This document shows positions 8,030 to 16,537 of a stretch of DNA of 33,692 nucleotides, in pieces. Under the pieces are notes generated by a model. The model did not search any database, was not told the DNA's origin, and saw only the letters and a list, made by a program, of their open reading frames with translations. The stretch's first letter is position 1. Each line of letters opens with the position of its first letter. Made by a program: the position numbers and the translations under genes. The DNA is from Candidatus Methylumidiphilus alinenensis (GTDB lineage Bacteria; Pseudomonadota; Gammaproteobacteria; Methylococcales; Methylococcaceae). The stretch covers positions 1-33,692 of the forward strand of contig QJPH01000592.1 of NCBI GenBank assembly GCA_003242955.1. Reading direction: 5' to 3'.

Positions 8030-8354
8030 GGGTGTCAAAAATAAGGTTTCTACTTTGATTCTCTCCGACGAAACAGAATTGATTGGTCAGTGGGTTCTGC
8101 AAGGCAATGCTGTTGAATTAAGTTCGCTCACGCACCAAATGGTAGGGCGGCAACCCTTTGCCGCCGAGACAAACCGGGTGTCCAGTCGGCATAGGGATGC
8201 CGACCTACTCCTTAATTCAACAGTATTGGTTCTGCAAGGGAAATCTGTTATTGCCGATGATGTTTGCGACCGGATCAAAACGCTCGTAAGTTCTTACCTT
8301 GTATTTGTACAGCAAATTCGCCGTTCAAGACAACCTGAAGGGGATAATGTGTGA
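8022..8354 (+). CDS. Small conserved-looking protein with in-frame MITE insertion
   Basis: Not recognised. The frame overlaps the rimO end and the start of the TDT fragment, and reads [25 protein letters not shown], then repeat-derived sequence, then [20 protein letters not shown]. Removing the 124-bp element plus one 11-bp duplication (135 bp, exactly 45 codons) restores a continuous protein of about 65 aa reading [18 protein letters not shown]. The start is uncertain (TTG 8022 is the best candidate). Its stop overlaps the GTG of the next gene. Whether the enlarged protein is functional is unknown. Confidence 0.45.
   Translation: MGEGVKNKVSTLILSDETELIGQWVLQGNAVELSSLTHQMVGRQPFAAETNRVSSRHRDADLLLNSTVLVLQGKSVIADDVCDRIKTLVSSYLVFVQQIRRSRQPEGDNV
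8105..8228. mobile_element. 124-bp MITE with 18-bp TIRs and 11-bp target duplication
   Basis: Left end CAATGCTGTTGAATTAAG (8105-8122) and right end CTTAATTCAACAGTATTG (8211-8228) are inverted repeats with one mismatch. GTTCTGCAAGG is duplicated directly on both sides (8094-8104 and 8229-8239). The interior has small hairpins (GGGCGGCAACCC, GTCGGCATAGGGATGCCGAC) and no gene. Related ends occur at 4865 and 26506. Confidence 0.85.
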
Positions 8355-8587
8355 CTGAATTGAACGCTTTTAATATTGCAACTGGCTTAAAGCCATTTTC
8401 CCTTCTCTCTCATCCACGCGAAGTCATTCGTCAGTTTACCCCCAACTGGTTTGCCGTGACCATGGGAACTGGCATCCTATCTTTAGCCTTGGTGCAATTT
8501 CCTGTTCATATCCCAGGATTGAGGGCTCTTGCCGAAGGTTTATGGTTTTTCAATATATTTTTGCTACGCATGGTTTTATATAACTGA
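8351..8587 (+). pseudogene. TDT-family (TehA/SSU1-like) transporter, N-terminal fragment
   Basis: 78 codons. The sequence FTPNWFAVTMGTGILSLAL followed by LRALAEGLWFFNIFLL is the first-helix region of tellurite-resistance/dicarboxylate (TDT) carriers, which are normally over 300 aa with about ten helices. Homology ends near residue 71 and a stop follows after RMVLYN; the next 3 bp begin the opposing histidine kinase gene. The GTG start and its AAGGGG ribosome site are intact, so the gene was cut by a rearrangement that removed its 3' part. Confidence 0.75.
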
Positions 8588-8589
8588 TG

Positions 8590-10983
8590 TTACGCATGAG
8601 GGGCATCGCTCGTCGGAAGAAGCGCCTCAATTTCATTACAGGCGTCATCCAGGGCTAGTTGTAGCGCTGCAATGTCATCGTCTAACTCGGTATTCCCCTC
8701 TCCCTGCTGAATTTTGTGTTCAAGATCGAGTGCGACCCGGCGGATGCCTTCAATGCCTAGTGTGGCCGATATGCCCTTGAGGGAATGGGCTATTCGCTCT
8801 GCCGATTCCCGCTCACCGCATTCCATTGCAGCCTTTAGCCTTGCCGCATCCAGTCTATGGGATTTGGCAAATTTGCCTAGGACACGGTGGTAACTCGAAA
8901 CTTTACCCCCGAAGTATTTAAGTCCGGACTCCGTGTCGATATGCTTTTTGATGTCGAAGGAGTTTTCAACTCTGGCTTGATTGAGTTGTCGAGGGGCTTG
9001 TTGTGCCGACTGTCTGCCGCTAGATTCAACCTCGGTAATCCAGTGCGCCAACGATGCAAGCATGTGTTCAGGCTCGACCGGTTTGGAAACAAAGCCATTC
9101 ATCCCCGCCTCCTCACAGCGCCTACGGTCTTCCTCAAAGGCATTGGCCGTCATAGCCAGGATGGGTATGTCCTGGCAAGCAGGCAGTTGCCTGATTCTGA
9201 GCGTTGCCTCAAGGCCGTCCATGACGGGCATCTGCAAGTCCATCAGAATCAAATCGTAATGACCCACATTGACTTTTTGTAACGCATCTAAGCCGTGGTT
9301 CGCTATCTCAACCACTAGACCGAAGCCTTCGAGGATTTCCTTGGCCACCTCCTGATTGATTTCGTTGTCTTCCACCAGCAGAATCCGCGCTCCGCTGCGA
9401 ATTTTGCCCCCTGGAACAACTGCATGCCCCCTCTGCAAGTCGTCGGCCCTGCCCCTGTTCAATGAGGCGGTAAACCAAAAGGTGCTTCCCTGGCCGAGTT
9501 TACTGTCAACCCCAATTTCACCCCCCATCAACTGTGCGAGCCTTTTGGAAATGGTCAGCCCCAACCCTGTACCGCCATATTTGCGAGTAGTGGAGGTTTC
9601 TGCCTGCTCAAAGGCATCAAACAACTTATCCCGTTGCGTTTCGTCAATGCCAATGCCGGTGTCTTGTACTTCGAATCGCAGCATCACCCGTTCCTTTTCT
9701 TCGGAAACAACTTTGGCTCGTAGGGTAATGCTGCCATGATCGGTAAACTTGACCGCGTTACCGATAAAGTTGACCAGGATCTGGCCTAGGCGCAAGGAAT
9801 CCCCGACCAAAGGCAGACTATCCAAGTGCGGGTCGATTTCCTCGACTAGTGTGAGTGCTTTACTGTCAATACGCTCAGTCATCATGCTGTGGACATGATC
9901 GATGATTTCAGGAACCAAAAAAATGGTTTCCTCCAGGGTCAGCCGATCCGCCTCGATTTTGGATAAATCGAGAATGTCGTTGATAATGCCAAGCAGGTGT
10001 TTGCCGGATTTGACAATCTTGTCAAGTTTATCTTTCTGATCTGGTTGCTTGACTTGCCTTAGCAACAGATGGGAAAAGCCGATGATGGAGTTCATCGGCG
10101 TGCGAATCTCATGGCTCATATTGGCCAAGAATGTGCTCTTGGACTGATTGGCTACCTCTGCTTCCCGCTTGGCATTTTCAAGATCAGCCGTTCGGATGCC
10201 CACCAATTCTTCCAAATGGTTTTTGTAACTCATTAACTCTTCTTCCGCTTGCTTCCGTTCGCTAATTTCAGCACAAAGTTTTTCGTTGATTTGACGCAGA
10301 CTGCTTTCGCGGCTTGCAATGGCATCCGACATGGTTTTAAAGCCGGAAAGAATAGGGGCAAACTCTACATAGGTTTGAGGCAGTTCAATCTGCAAGTACT
10401 TGCCCTCAACTATGTTGCCAGTTGCAAGGACGAGTTCATCCAACGGTTTTCTGAGCAATTTCAATAATATCCATCGCAACGCGCCAAGAATGACAACAAT
10501 AAGCAGAATTATGCTGGCTACGCTGACCAATAAAAGCTGCCTATCTCTATCCTCGTACACGTCTAACGACAGCCCTATTTTAATACTGCCAATGTGTTGG
10601 CCTTTGTGGTCAATGGAAAGTTCCCGATTGACCGATTTTACATTTGGCTTTTGCCGGTTATAGATAACCCTATTCTGATCATCGCGGATAGTTAGTAAAA
10701 CGATTTCCGGATTTGAAACAAATGCGCTACCCACTTTTTCTATCAGGTTATCATCCATATTCCAGAGTGGCCATTCAAGTGAATCACTAAGGTAAACGGT
10801 ATAGTCAATCAACTTGCTTTTGTAAACAGTTTCAGCTTCGTGTGAGGAATAAATGTAATTAATGAGGTTGACCGTAATAGACACGAGGGACACCAACAGA
10901 ACCAAAGCTACCGTGATTTTATGATACAGTGATTTCTGCTTTTTAAAAAAGGATGCGAAAGCACTAAGTATTATATGCAGCAT
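8590..10983 (-). CDS. Hybrid sensor histidine kinase (HAMP-HisKA-HATPase-REC-HPt)
   Basis: 797 aa from ATG 10983 (a TTG at 10995 is also possible). Transmembrane helices at about 22-45 and 150-172 flank a periplasmic domain of about 105 residues. A linker/HAMP region and coiled coil (225-285) follow, then the H-box [14 protein letters not shown] with His291, N-box (FIGNAVKF), G1/G2 boxes (DTGIGI, GGTGLGL), a receiver with Asp582 ([13 protein letters not shown]), and a C-terminal HPt with His733 (AHSLKG). This is a complete unorthodox phosphorelay (ArcB/BarA-like). It immediately follows the binding-protein gene, which is probably part of its sensing unit. No response regulator with an output domain is nearby. 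Confidence 0.93.
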   Translation of the reverse strand: MLHIILSAFASFFKKQKSLYHKITVALVLLVSLVSITVNLINYIYSSHEAETVYKSKLIDYTVYLSDSLEWPLWNMDDNLIEKVGSAFVSNPEIVLLTIRDDQNRVIYNRQKPNVKSVNRELSIDHKGQHIGSIKIGLSLDVYEDRDRQLLLVSVASIILLIVVILGALRWILLKLLRKPLDELVLATGNIVEGKYLQIELPQTYVEFAPILSGFKTMSDAIASRESSLRQINEKLCAEISERKQAEEELMSYKNHLEELVGIRTADLENAKREAEVANQSKSTFLANMSHEIRTPMNSIIGFSHLLLRQVKQPDQKDKLDKIVKSGKHLLGIINDILDLSKIEADRLTLEETIFLVPEIIDHVHSMMTERIDSKALTLVEEIDPHLDSLPLVGDSLRLGQILVNFIGNAVKFTDHGSITLRAKVVSEEKERVMLRFEVQDTGIGIDETQRDKLFDAFEQAETSTTRKYGGTGLGLTISKRLAQLMGGEIGVDSKLGQGSTFWFTASLNRGRADDLQRGHAVVPGGKIRSGARILLVEDNEINQEVAKEILEGFGLVVEIANHGLDALQKVNVGHYDLILMDLQMPVMDGLEATLRIRQLPACQDIPILAMTANAFEEDRRRCEEAGMNGFVSKPVEPEHMLASLAHWITEVESSGRQSAQQAPRQLNQARVENSFDIKKHIDTESGLKYFGGKVSSYHRVLGKFAKSHRLDAARLKAAMECGERESAERIAHSLKGISATLGIEGIRRVALDLEHKIQQGEGNTELDDDIAALQLALDDACNEIEALLPTSDAPHA

Positions 10984-10988
10984 TTGTT

Positions 10989-11801
10989 TTACCAAGTAAC
11001 AGAGTAATACTTCTCAAAGCTTTTCAACTGCTGAAACCTGTCGGCTGGAATTTTGTTTTTTCCATAAAAATTCTCTAGTATGTTGAAATATTCCTGACTA
11101 CGCAGCGTGCCATCCAACATTTGCCTATAACGTCGTGCGAGAGCTTTACCCTCTGGAATATCTTTATCGATTATGATGGCAATCGGTCGGACCGAATCCG
11201 TAATATCTATACCGCCGAAATTCTCTTGACTTTCCGGAAATAGTTGTTTTATCGTGTACCATCCAGTTCCTGCCACTAAAATACAGAAATCAATCCTTCC
11301 CTTCTGCAACTTCTTCAACAGCGACTCGTTCGAATCACTTTCTTCCACTGCTATGCCCGCTTTGACGAAGGAGTCCTTGTCTTCAAGCGTCCCTCTCAAC
11401 ACGCCCAAAGTATATCCCTGCAAGTCTTTCAGGCTATGCAATTCAAATTTCTTATGATGGGGTTTATAGTAGAAAATTACCGAATGAAATACACCAATAG
11501 GAAAGATAGCCCGATTTTTCTTGTCCATCAGCAAATCAGGGTCGCCAACGATATAGGTGGCATGGCTTTGGCGAAAGCGCTTTACCGGTAGATATTCAAT
11601 TGAATACTCGATTCCGGCAGTAGACGACACCAATTGCAAAAGGGAACCGCCTAGGCCATTATTAGGCAAAGCAGGAGACCAGTACGGGGGTGTTTCAGTT
11701 GACTGAAAGACAACGGGTTGGTTTTCGGCTATGGATATATTAGTGGATGTCGCGAACAACAGGAAAACTAAAGAAATGATTACGCTAAGGCCAGCTTTCA
11801 T
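10989..11801 (-). CDS. Periplasmic substrate-binding protein, SBP_bac_3-like (second of two paralogs)
   Basis: 270 aa. Signal peptide [25 protein letters not shown]. The mature part resembles type-3 extracellular solute-binding proteins ([35 protein letters not shown]). I choose ATG 11801 over 11813 because AGG lies 6 nt upstream of it, while the upstream ATG has no ribosome site and sits at the edge of a mobile element. It ends 5 bp before the kinase ATG. No permease or ATPase genes are present, so it is more likely a sensor partner of the kinase than an importer component. The ligand is unknown. Confidence 0.85.
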   Translation of the reverse strand: MKAGLSVIISLVFLLFATSTNISIAENQPVVFQSTETPPYWSPALPNNGLGGSLLQLVSSTAGIEYSIEYLPVKRFRQSHATYIVGDPDLLMDKKNRAIFPIGVFHSVIFYYKPHHKKFELHSLKDLQGYTLGVLRGTLEDKDSFVKAGIAVEESDSNESLLKKLQKGRIDFCILVAGTGWYTIKQLFPESQENFGGIDITDSVRPIAIIIDKDIPEGKALARRYRQMLDGTLRSQEYFNILENFYGKNKIPADRFQQLKSFEKYYSVTW

Positions 11802-11823
11802 TCCGCGCCTCATTGAAGTTCAT

Positions 11824-11948
11824 GCCTTGGTCATCGTTCAGCCCACCAAATGTGGAGTGCGGTGACTTGTCGCCGCTTTCCGAGCAATGCGGCGACAAGT
11901 CGCCGCACTCCACAAACTCACCCATCGGGCTGAACGATGACCAAGGCC
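11824..11948. mobile_element. 125-bp MITE with 21-bp TIRs and 9-bp direct repeats, inside the kinase operon
   Basis: Ends GCCTTGGTCATCGTTCAGCC (from 11824) and the complement at 11927-11947 are perfect over 21 bp. GAAGTTCAT is repeated directly at 11815-11823 and 11949-11957. The interior is a second, nearly perfect palindrome (GTGGAGTGCGG..CTTGTCGCCGC and its complement, about 11851-11916) that could fold as a long stem. It lies between the two paralogous binding-protein genes and adds strong secondary structure to the transcript. Confidence 0.85.
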
Positions 11949-11960
11949 GAAGTTCATAAA

Positions 11961-12572
11961 TTATTTCCAACTAGAATTATAGTGTTTCAATCGACTGACA
12001 TAATCTGTGGATAGTTTACCCTTGCCATGATATTTCTCAAAAAGCTCAAGATACTTTCCAGTTTTTATTATTTTCTTTAGTCCATCGCTGAATGCTTTCT
12101 GCAATTCCTTTGCATGGGTATCCATTTTTCTAAATATCATGGAAAATTGTTGCTCTCCAGACCCAATAGGAATTAGATAAAACGTTATGATGTCATATTG
12201 ATTTTTTTCCTTCGCAGTCAGATCCCCCGGACTGCCAATTAAAGCCGCTGCATCACTTTTTAGTAATGCATATTTAGCTAGTTCTTTCGAGGGTAATATA
12301 TCTACAATCGGTGTTTTACCAGACGCTTTGAAAGCCTCCGTCACAATTTCCAACGACAGCTTGCCATCTAAATCGGTGGCGGTGGCATTCAAAGGTATCG
12401 ACTGATAACCCACGATATCGGCTTTCTTCTCTTCCCCGAGCATTTGAGCCGTAACACGCGGAGCCGTGGCTACCGCACTCCACGAGCTCATTATTAGGGA
12501 TAGCATTGAAAGCAAACGCATCATAGATATCAATGATGAGGACGCTAAATCAAGTGGATTATTTTGTTTCAT
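11961..12572 (-). CDS. Periplasmic binding protein-like (first of two paralogs)
   Basis: 203 aa from ATG 12572, with AGGGAG 6 nt upstream. Hydrophobic leader up to about residue 37 (LLSMLSLIMSSWSAVATA). The mature domain has type-3 binding-protein features (LSLEIVTEAFKASGKTP, DGLKKIIKTGKYLELFEKYHGKGK). The C-terminus, LELFEKYHGKGKLSTDYVSRL, parallels the downstream paralog ([21 protein letters not shown]), so the two arose by duplication and diverged. It is shorter than usual for the family (about 240 aa). The gene starts 16 bp after the serine hydrolase stop. Confidence 0.8.
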   Translation of the reverse strand: MKQNNPLDLASSSLISMMRLLSMLSLIMSSWSAVATAPRVTAQMLGEEKKADIVGYQSIPLNATATDLDGKLSLEIVTEAFKASGKTPIVDILPSKELAKYALLKSDAAALIGSPGDLTAKEKNQYDIITFYLIPIGSGEQQFSMIFRKMDTHAKELQKAFSDGLKKIIKTGKYLELFEKYHGKGKLSTDYVSRLKHYNSSWK

Positions 12573-12588
12573 AAAAAAACTCCCTAAA

Positions 12589-13920
12589 TCAATCAGCAAT
12601 ACTGGAGCTGGATAGGACCAGCAGTTTATCCCACAATTCAAAATGGTGATTAAATGGGTGTGTCTGCGACAGAAAAATGGTGATTTTTTCCTCCTTCGGA
12701 TCAACGCTGAACCGCGTGGAAAAAATCCCTGCCCATTCAAATGTCCCGATATCGCCACTGTCCACATTATGTGAGCGGTCAGCCTGAATCGCCACGCCCA
12801 GCCCGAACTTCCACCCTTCGTCATGTAAGGCAGTGGCATTGAGCTTGCCAATTTGATTGGTTTCGGTCATCAACTCGACGGTCTTGCGGCTCAACAGGCG
12901 GATTCCATCCATCTCTCCCTTATTCAGCAACATCTGACAAAAACGATAATAATCATAGGCTGTGCTGACAATACCGACCCCGCCGGAGAAAAAGGTTTTT
13001 GGCCCTTTGTACTGGTAGCTGGGCGAATAGACATAATCGCCTTCTTGCCGCGCACCGTCAGCCACTATTTCCAGCTTGCCATGCCAGTCTGTTTTCCATA
13101 ACGCTGAAAGCCTTGGTTGTTTACTTTCGGGAATAAAAAAATAAGTGTCATTCATTTTCAATGGCTTGAATATACGCTCACGCATATAATCGTCGAGCTT
13201 CATGCCAGAAACAACTTCGACCAAATAACCTTGAACATCCGCCGCCATTCCATATTCGAACGCCTCACCTGGCTGTCTGGACAAGGGCAAGCGGGCAAGC
13301 CTTTTGACCATATCCCCTATAGTTCCTTCGGTTTCATACAAGCCACTACTGATGCCTGCTTCCTGATAAAAGGCATGCATCTGTCTGTACAGGGGGTCTT
13401 TTGGATACCAGTCCGATGCGAAGCCGTAAGGCAAACCTGCGGTATGAGTGAGCAAATCCTTGATGGTAATATCCCGTTTTGCTGGCACGAGTTTAAACGG
13501 CGGATTACTCCCTTCCGGGAGCATTTCCAGTACCTTTGGGCGTGCGAATTCGGGTATATATTTGGCGACTGGGTCCGACAGGAGTAGACGCCCCTCTTCG
13601 TATAACTGGAGCACCGCCACCGTCACCAGCGGTTTGCTCATTGATGCGATGCGAAACATCGTGTCTTTTTGCATCGGCTTGTCACTATCGGCTTTCCCGA
13701 ATGGCTCGAAGTAGGCGATCTTCCCCCTTCGGGCGATTAGCACAACTGCTCCGGCTATCTTTTTCTCATCGACCGTGGCACGAATAAGATTGCTCACTCT
13801 TTCCAGCCTGGTGGATGACAGCCCGACACTCTCAGGGGCAACCGCTTGGATGTCCGCTGCTGTAACGGGATTCGCCAACAAGGCTATTGCCAGCAGAACT
13901 AGCATTATAGTAAGTTTCAT
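12589..13920 (-). CDS. Secreted serine hydrolase, beta-lactamase/esterase family (class C fold)
   Basis: 443 aa. Signal peptide MKLTIMLVLLAIALLANPVTA. Beta-lactamase family (PF00144) motifs: nucleophile Ser93-Met-Ser-Lys96 in FRIASMSKPL, the LLTHTAGLPYG segment, and Tyr223 in FEYGMAADVQGYLVE in the YxN position. C-terminal FSGGVGIVSTAYDYYRF and GWKFGLGV are typical of EstB-like esterases and related peptidases. Asn of YxN is replaced by Met here, as often in esterases, so beta-lactam resistance is not implied. First gene of a run with two binding proteins and the hybrid kinase. Confidence 0.88.
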   Translation of the reverse strand: MKLTIMLVLLAIALLANPVTAADIQAVAPESVGLSSTRLERVSNLIRATVDEKKIAGAVVLIARRGKIAYFEPFGKADSDKPMQKDTMFRIASMSKPLVTVAVLQLYEEGRLLLSDPVAKYIPEFARPKVLEMLPEGSNPPFKLVPAKRDITIKDLLTHTAGLPYGFASDWYPKDPLYRQMHAFYQEAGISSGLYETEGTIGDMVKRLARLPLSRQPGEAFEYGMAADVQGYLVEVVSGMKLDDYMRERIFKPLKMNDTYFFIPESKQPRLSALWKTDWHGKLEIVADGARQEGDYVYSPSYQYKGPKTFFSGGVGIVSTAYDYYRFCQMLLNKGEMDGIRLLSRKTVELMTETNQIGKLNATALHDEGWKFGLGVAIQADRSHNVDSGDIGTFEWAGIFSTRFSVDPKEEKITIFLSQTHPFNHHFELWDKLLVLSSSSIAD

Positions 13921-14000
13921 TTTTGTATCGCCGAACCAAAACGGGAAATATATTGTACTCTTTTTTCTGGGCGAAGATTTTTTGCCTCACGCAAAGTAGC

Positions 14001-14165
14001 AATTTTCATTTTGATACAGGTTGTAAGGGCGGGTTTGGAACCCGCCCCTACAAGGACTACAAGGACAATTTAATTTTGAATTATCACTGTATTATGAACA
14101 GAATGCGGAATGTCGATTCGTAGCGGGTTCCAAACCCGCCCGGTTTCGTTCAAAATGAGAATTTC
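14001..14165. repeat. Inverted-repeat element with GGGCGGGTTTGGAACCCGCCC hairpins
   Basis: Ends resemble each other in inverted orientation: TTTTCATTTTGA near 14004 and TCAAAATGAGAA at 14150-14161. Inside, GGGCGGGTTTGGAACCCGCC (14028-) and AGCGGGTTCCAAACCCGCCC (14122-) are each self-complementary and complementary to one another. No clear target duplication. It fills most of the gap between the serine hydrolase and btuB. Confidence 0.6.
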
Positions 14166-14215
14166 TGCAAACAAAGGCGCAACGTTAAGAACTGAACGTT
14201 AGTGATTTGTGGGTG

Positions 14216-16057
14216 TTATTGGGTTTTGCCCGGGCTGTAGTTTAATGACAAGAACAGGGTCGTACCCATCTGGTTGTACAAATAGGCCGTTTCGTAATGC
14301 TCATTGAATAGGTTGGAAGCCCTGCCTTCGAGCAGCACATCTTTGTAAACTTCATAACTGGCGCGTAGGCCCACTGTCGTAAAACCGTGCAACTTGATAG
14401 TATTTGCCAAGTCTTCATAACTGCGGCCTTGTTCGTTCACAATCAGACCGACGCGGAATTTGTCGAAGCGTCGGTCCAAGTCGAGTTGGGCCATTTGCTG
14501 AGCCCTGCGTGGCAACACATTGCCGTCATTGGGTCCGCCGTCGCGGTTGCGGGGGTCGAGCAAGCTGAGACTGGCTTTGATGATTACACCGAATAACTGG
14601 GTCGAAGCCTGGTTTTCCATGCCTAAAATTTCTGCATTGGAAATGTTATTGGGTTTGAGGGTGGTTGAGTCGAAAACAATCAAGTCGTCAATTTTAGTGT
14701 AATAGCCATTGACTGCCCAGTTGACATTAAACAGTTTGCCTTTTGCGCCTACCTCGGCACTTTGCGACGATTCCGGCTTCAGATTGGGGTTGCTGAAATT
14801 GGGGTAGTAGAGGTCATTGAAAGTTGGCGCTTTGAATGCCGTGCCATAGGAGGCGTTGAGACGCAACGTCTCGCCGAAGTCGTAGCCCCAGGCGGCTCCT
14901 CCGGTAGTCTTGCCGCCGAATTGTTGGTTGCTGTCTTGGCGTACCGACAGGTTCAAACTATGGCCTTCGATAAGCCCTTGGTATTGCAGGAAGCCAGCTT
15001 TATCATCGCGCGAAGTGACGGGAAAGACCAAACTGCTGTCAACCCTATTGACATAATAATCGAAGCCCACTGTCAATACATGGTCTTTATGCAGGGTGAA
15101 GTCGTTCTGCCATGTGGTGGTGACACGGCGGGTGTTGAAGCTGTCAACGAATGCTTTGCCCAAATAATCATTTTCCATATCCGCGTTGGTGCCTGCCCGT
15201 AGGGTGGTACTCCAAAATGACAGGGGGCTATAACGCAGTTTGCCGCCGATTACTTGCTGTTGGATTTGAGAATTATCGGTGTAGCTTCCGTTATACCGAT
15301 TGTTTCCTGCCGCTTGTAGTAAATTGCCTTCGATTTCCAAGCCATTTTCGAAGCGGTAGCCGGCACGGGCCGAACCGGAGGTGTTGTTGTAGCCGCCATT
15401 GCCTGGTTGAGTGACACCGCAGCCTTGGCCCGTGACCGGGTCGCCAAGGCAGGGGTGGATGCCGCCGGTGTACAGTTCGGCGCCGCTGAAATTGAACCAG
15501 CCATTTCCCCCGCCGCCTGAAACGCCGGCGGAAACCTTGTAGGTGTTGTATGTACCCCCGCCCAAGCTGATGAAAGGTTTCAGGTCGCCGCCGCCCTTGC
15601 GGGTGAATATCTGGATCACACCGCCGATGGCATCCGAACCGTAGAGGCTAGAGCGCGGCCCACGCACGATTTCTATGTGATCCACTTGGTCGATGGGAAT
15701 ATCCTGGATGGGTGTCGAACCCGCAGTCGCCGAACCCATTCTCACACCATCGACGAGAAACAGCACATGGTTGGAATTGGTGCCGCGCATGAATACATCG
15801 GATTGTTTGCCCAAGCCCCCATTGTTGCTGATGCCGATGCCGGCAATGCCAAACAAGGCATCTTGCACCGAAAGTATCTGTTTTTTCTCGATGTCTTCGC
15901 GGGTGATGACGCTGACCGAAGCCAGGCTTTCATCGACGCTTTGCGCGGTACGCGTGGCGGTGACCACAATCGGAGGCAGAGTTTCGGTTTGCGTGTCTGT
16001 ATCCGCCAAGGCGGTGCCTGTTGCGGCCAGCAGGAAAAATGATAGATTAAATTTCAA
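14216..16057 (-). CDS. btuB: TonB-dependent vitamin B12 outer-membrane receptor
   Basis: 613 aa from a TTG start at 16057 (LKFNLSFFLLAATGTALA signal peptide), with GAGGGG 7 nt upstream; E. coli BtuB has 614 aa. A TonB box-like segment, LPPIVVTATR, follows the signal, then the plug (VSVITREDIEKK, DVFMRGTNSNHVLFLVDGVR, VDHIEIVRGPRSSLYGSDAIGG) and a 22-strand barrel ending in an aromatic-flanked C-terminal strand (TLFLSLNYSPGKTQ). The upstream cobalamin riboswitch fixes the substrate assignment. An open frame extends to 16171, but the extra part is not needed. No btuCDF genes are adjacent. Confidence 0.94.
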   Translation of the reverse strand: MKFNLSFFLLAATGTALADTDTQTETLPPIVVTATRTAQSVDESLASVSVITREDIEKKQILSVQDALFGIAGIGISNNGGLGKQSDVFMRGTNSNHVLFLVDGVRMGSATAGSTPIQDIPIDQVDHIEIVRGPRSSLYGSDAIGGVIQIFTRKGGGDLKPFISLGGGTYNTYKVSAGVSGGGGNGWFNFSGAELYTGGIHPCLGDPVTGQGCGVTQPGNGGYNNTSGSARAGYRFENGLEIEGNLLQAAGNNRYNGSYTDNSQIQQQVIGGKLRYSPLSFWSTTLRAGTNADMENDYLGKAFVDSFNTRRVTTTWQNDFTLHKDHVLTVGFDYYVNRVDSSLVFPVTSRDDKAGFLQYQGLIEGHSLNLSVRQDSNQQFGGKTTGGAAWGYDFGETLRLNASYGTAFKAPTFNDLYYPNFSNPNLKPESSQSAEVGAKGKLFNVNWAVNGYYTKIDDLIVFDSTTLKPNNISNAEILGMENQASTQLFGVIIKASLSLLDPRNRDGGPNDGNVLPRRAQQMAQLDLDRRFDKFRVGLIVNEQGRSYEDLANTIKLHGFTTVGLRASYEVYKDVLLEGRASNLFNEHYETAYLYNQMGTTLFLSLNYSPGKTQ

Positions 16058-16257
16058 GGAATATCCCCTCAATAGGCCATGCTCACCCGCATGACCGTGG
16101 ATGCAGAATGTATCAAAGAGGACGGGGCAACAGAATGGCAATGACCATCGGAAAAGCAAATGATTTGCCACCCGGCAAAAGATGACGGGCGCAGGACGCT
16201 TTCACGGTGGACACCCTAGGCGGGAGCCGTGCTTGCCGGGACCGCCCTCCGCGATAC

Positions 16258-16460
16258 CCGAATTAATGCGGCTTGGGCCGGTATCCGGGCTCGCGAGTGA
16301 TGACTTGACGGCATCCAGGCCATCGCCTTCCCGCGTGTTACGCAGTGGCTCATTGATGGCCCTTGACTCGCTTACCGTTGCGGGGGCAGCGCCGGCTTTG
16401 CGGGATGGACTATGATCCCGCGCACCGGCTTCCCGTTTAACCCAGACGCGACCAAAGCCG
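16258..16460 (-). promoter_or_regulatory. Cobalamin (AdoCbl) riboswitch upstream of btuB
   Basis: On the minus strand the conserved elements appear in order: GGGAAGCCGGTG, then GCCGGCGCTGCCCCCGCAAC followed by GGTAAGCG, then GAGCCACTG (B12-box region), CGGGAAGG, and a closing GAGCCCGGATACCGGCCC. About 200 nt of leader with further GC-rich hairpins separates it from the btuB start and would hold the expression platform. Repression of btuB by B12 is expected. Confidence 0.93.
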
Positions 16461-16537
16461 CAGGGCACCCAAGAGGCAGTAAGGCTGCGCATTCTATAGT
16501 AAAATTGATTATCAAGCCACCAAAGTAATTCAAAAAA

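Noticed and set aside
12589-13920. Beta-lactamase conferring antibiotic resistance
   Set aside because: Only the general serine-hydrolase motifs are present and YxN is altered; esterase or peptidase activity is as likely.
15677-16094. Long ORFs opposite the btuB plug
   Set aside because: Antisense shadows of a well-defined coding region.
16058-16171. N-terminal extension of BtuB
   Set aside because: It would precede the signal peptide with 38 unrelated residues; TTG at 16057 has a strong ribosome site and gives the standard length.
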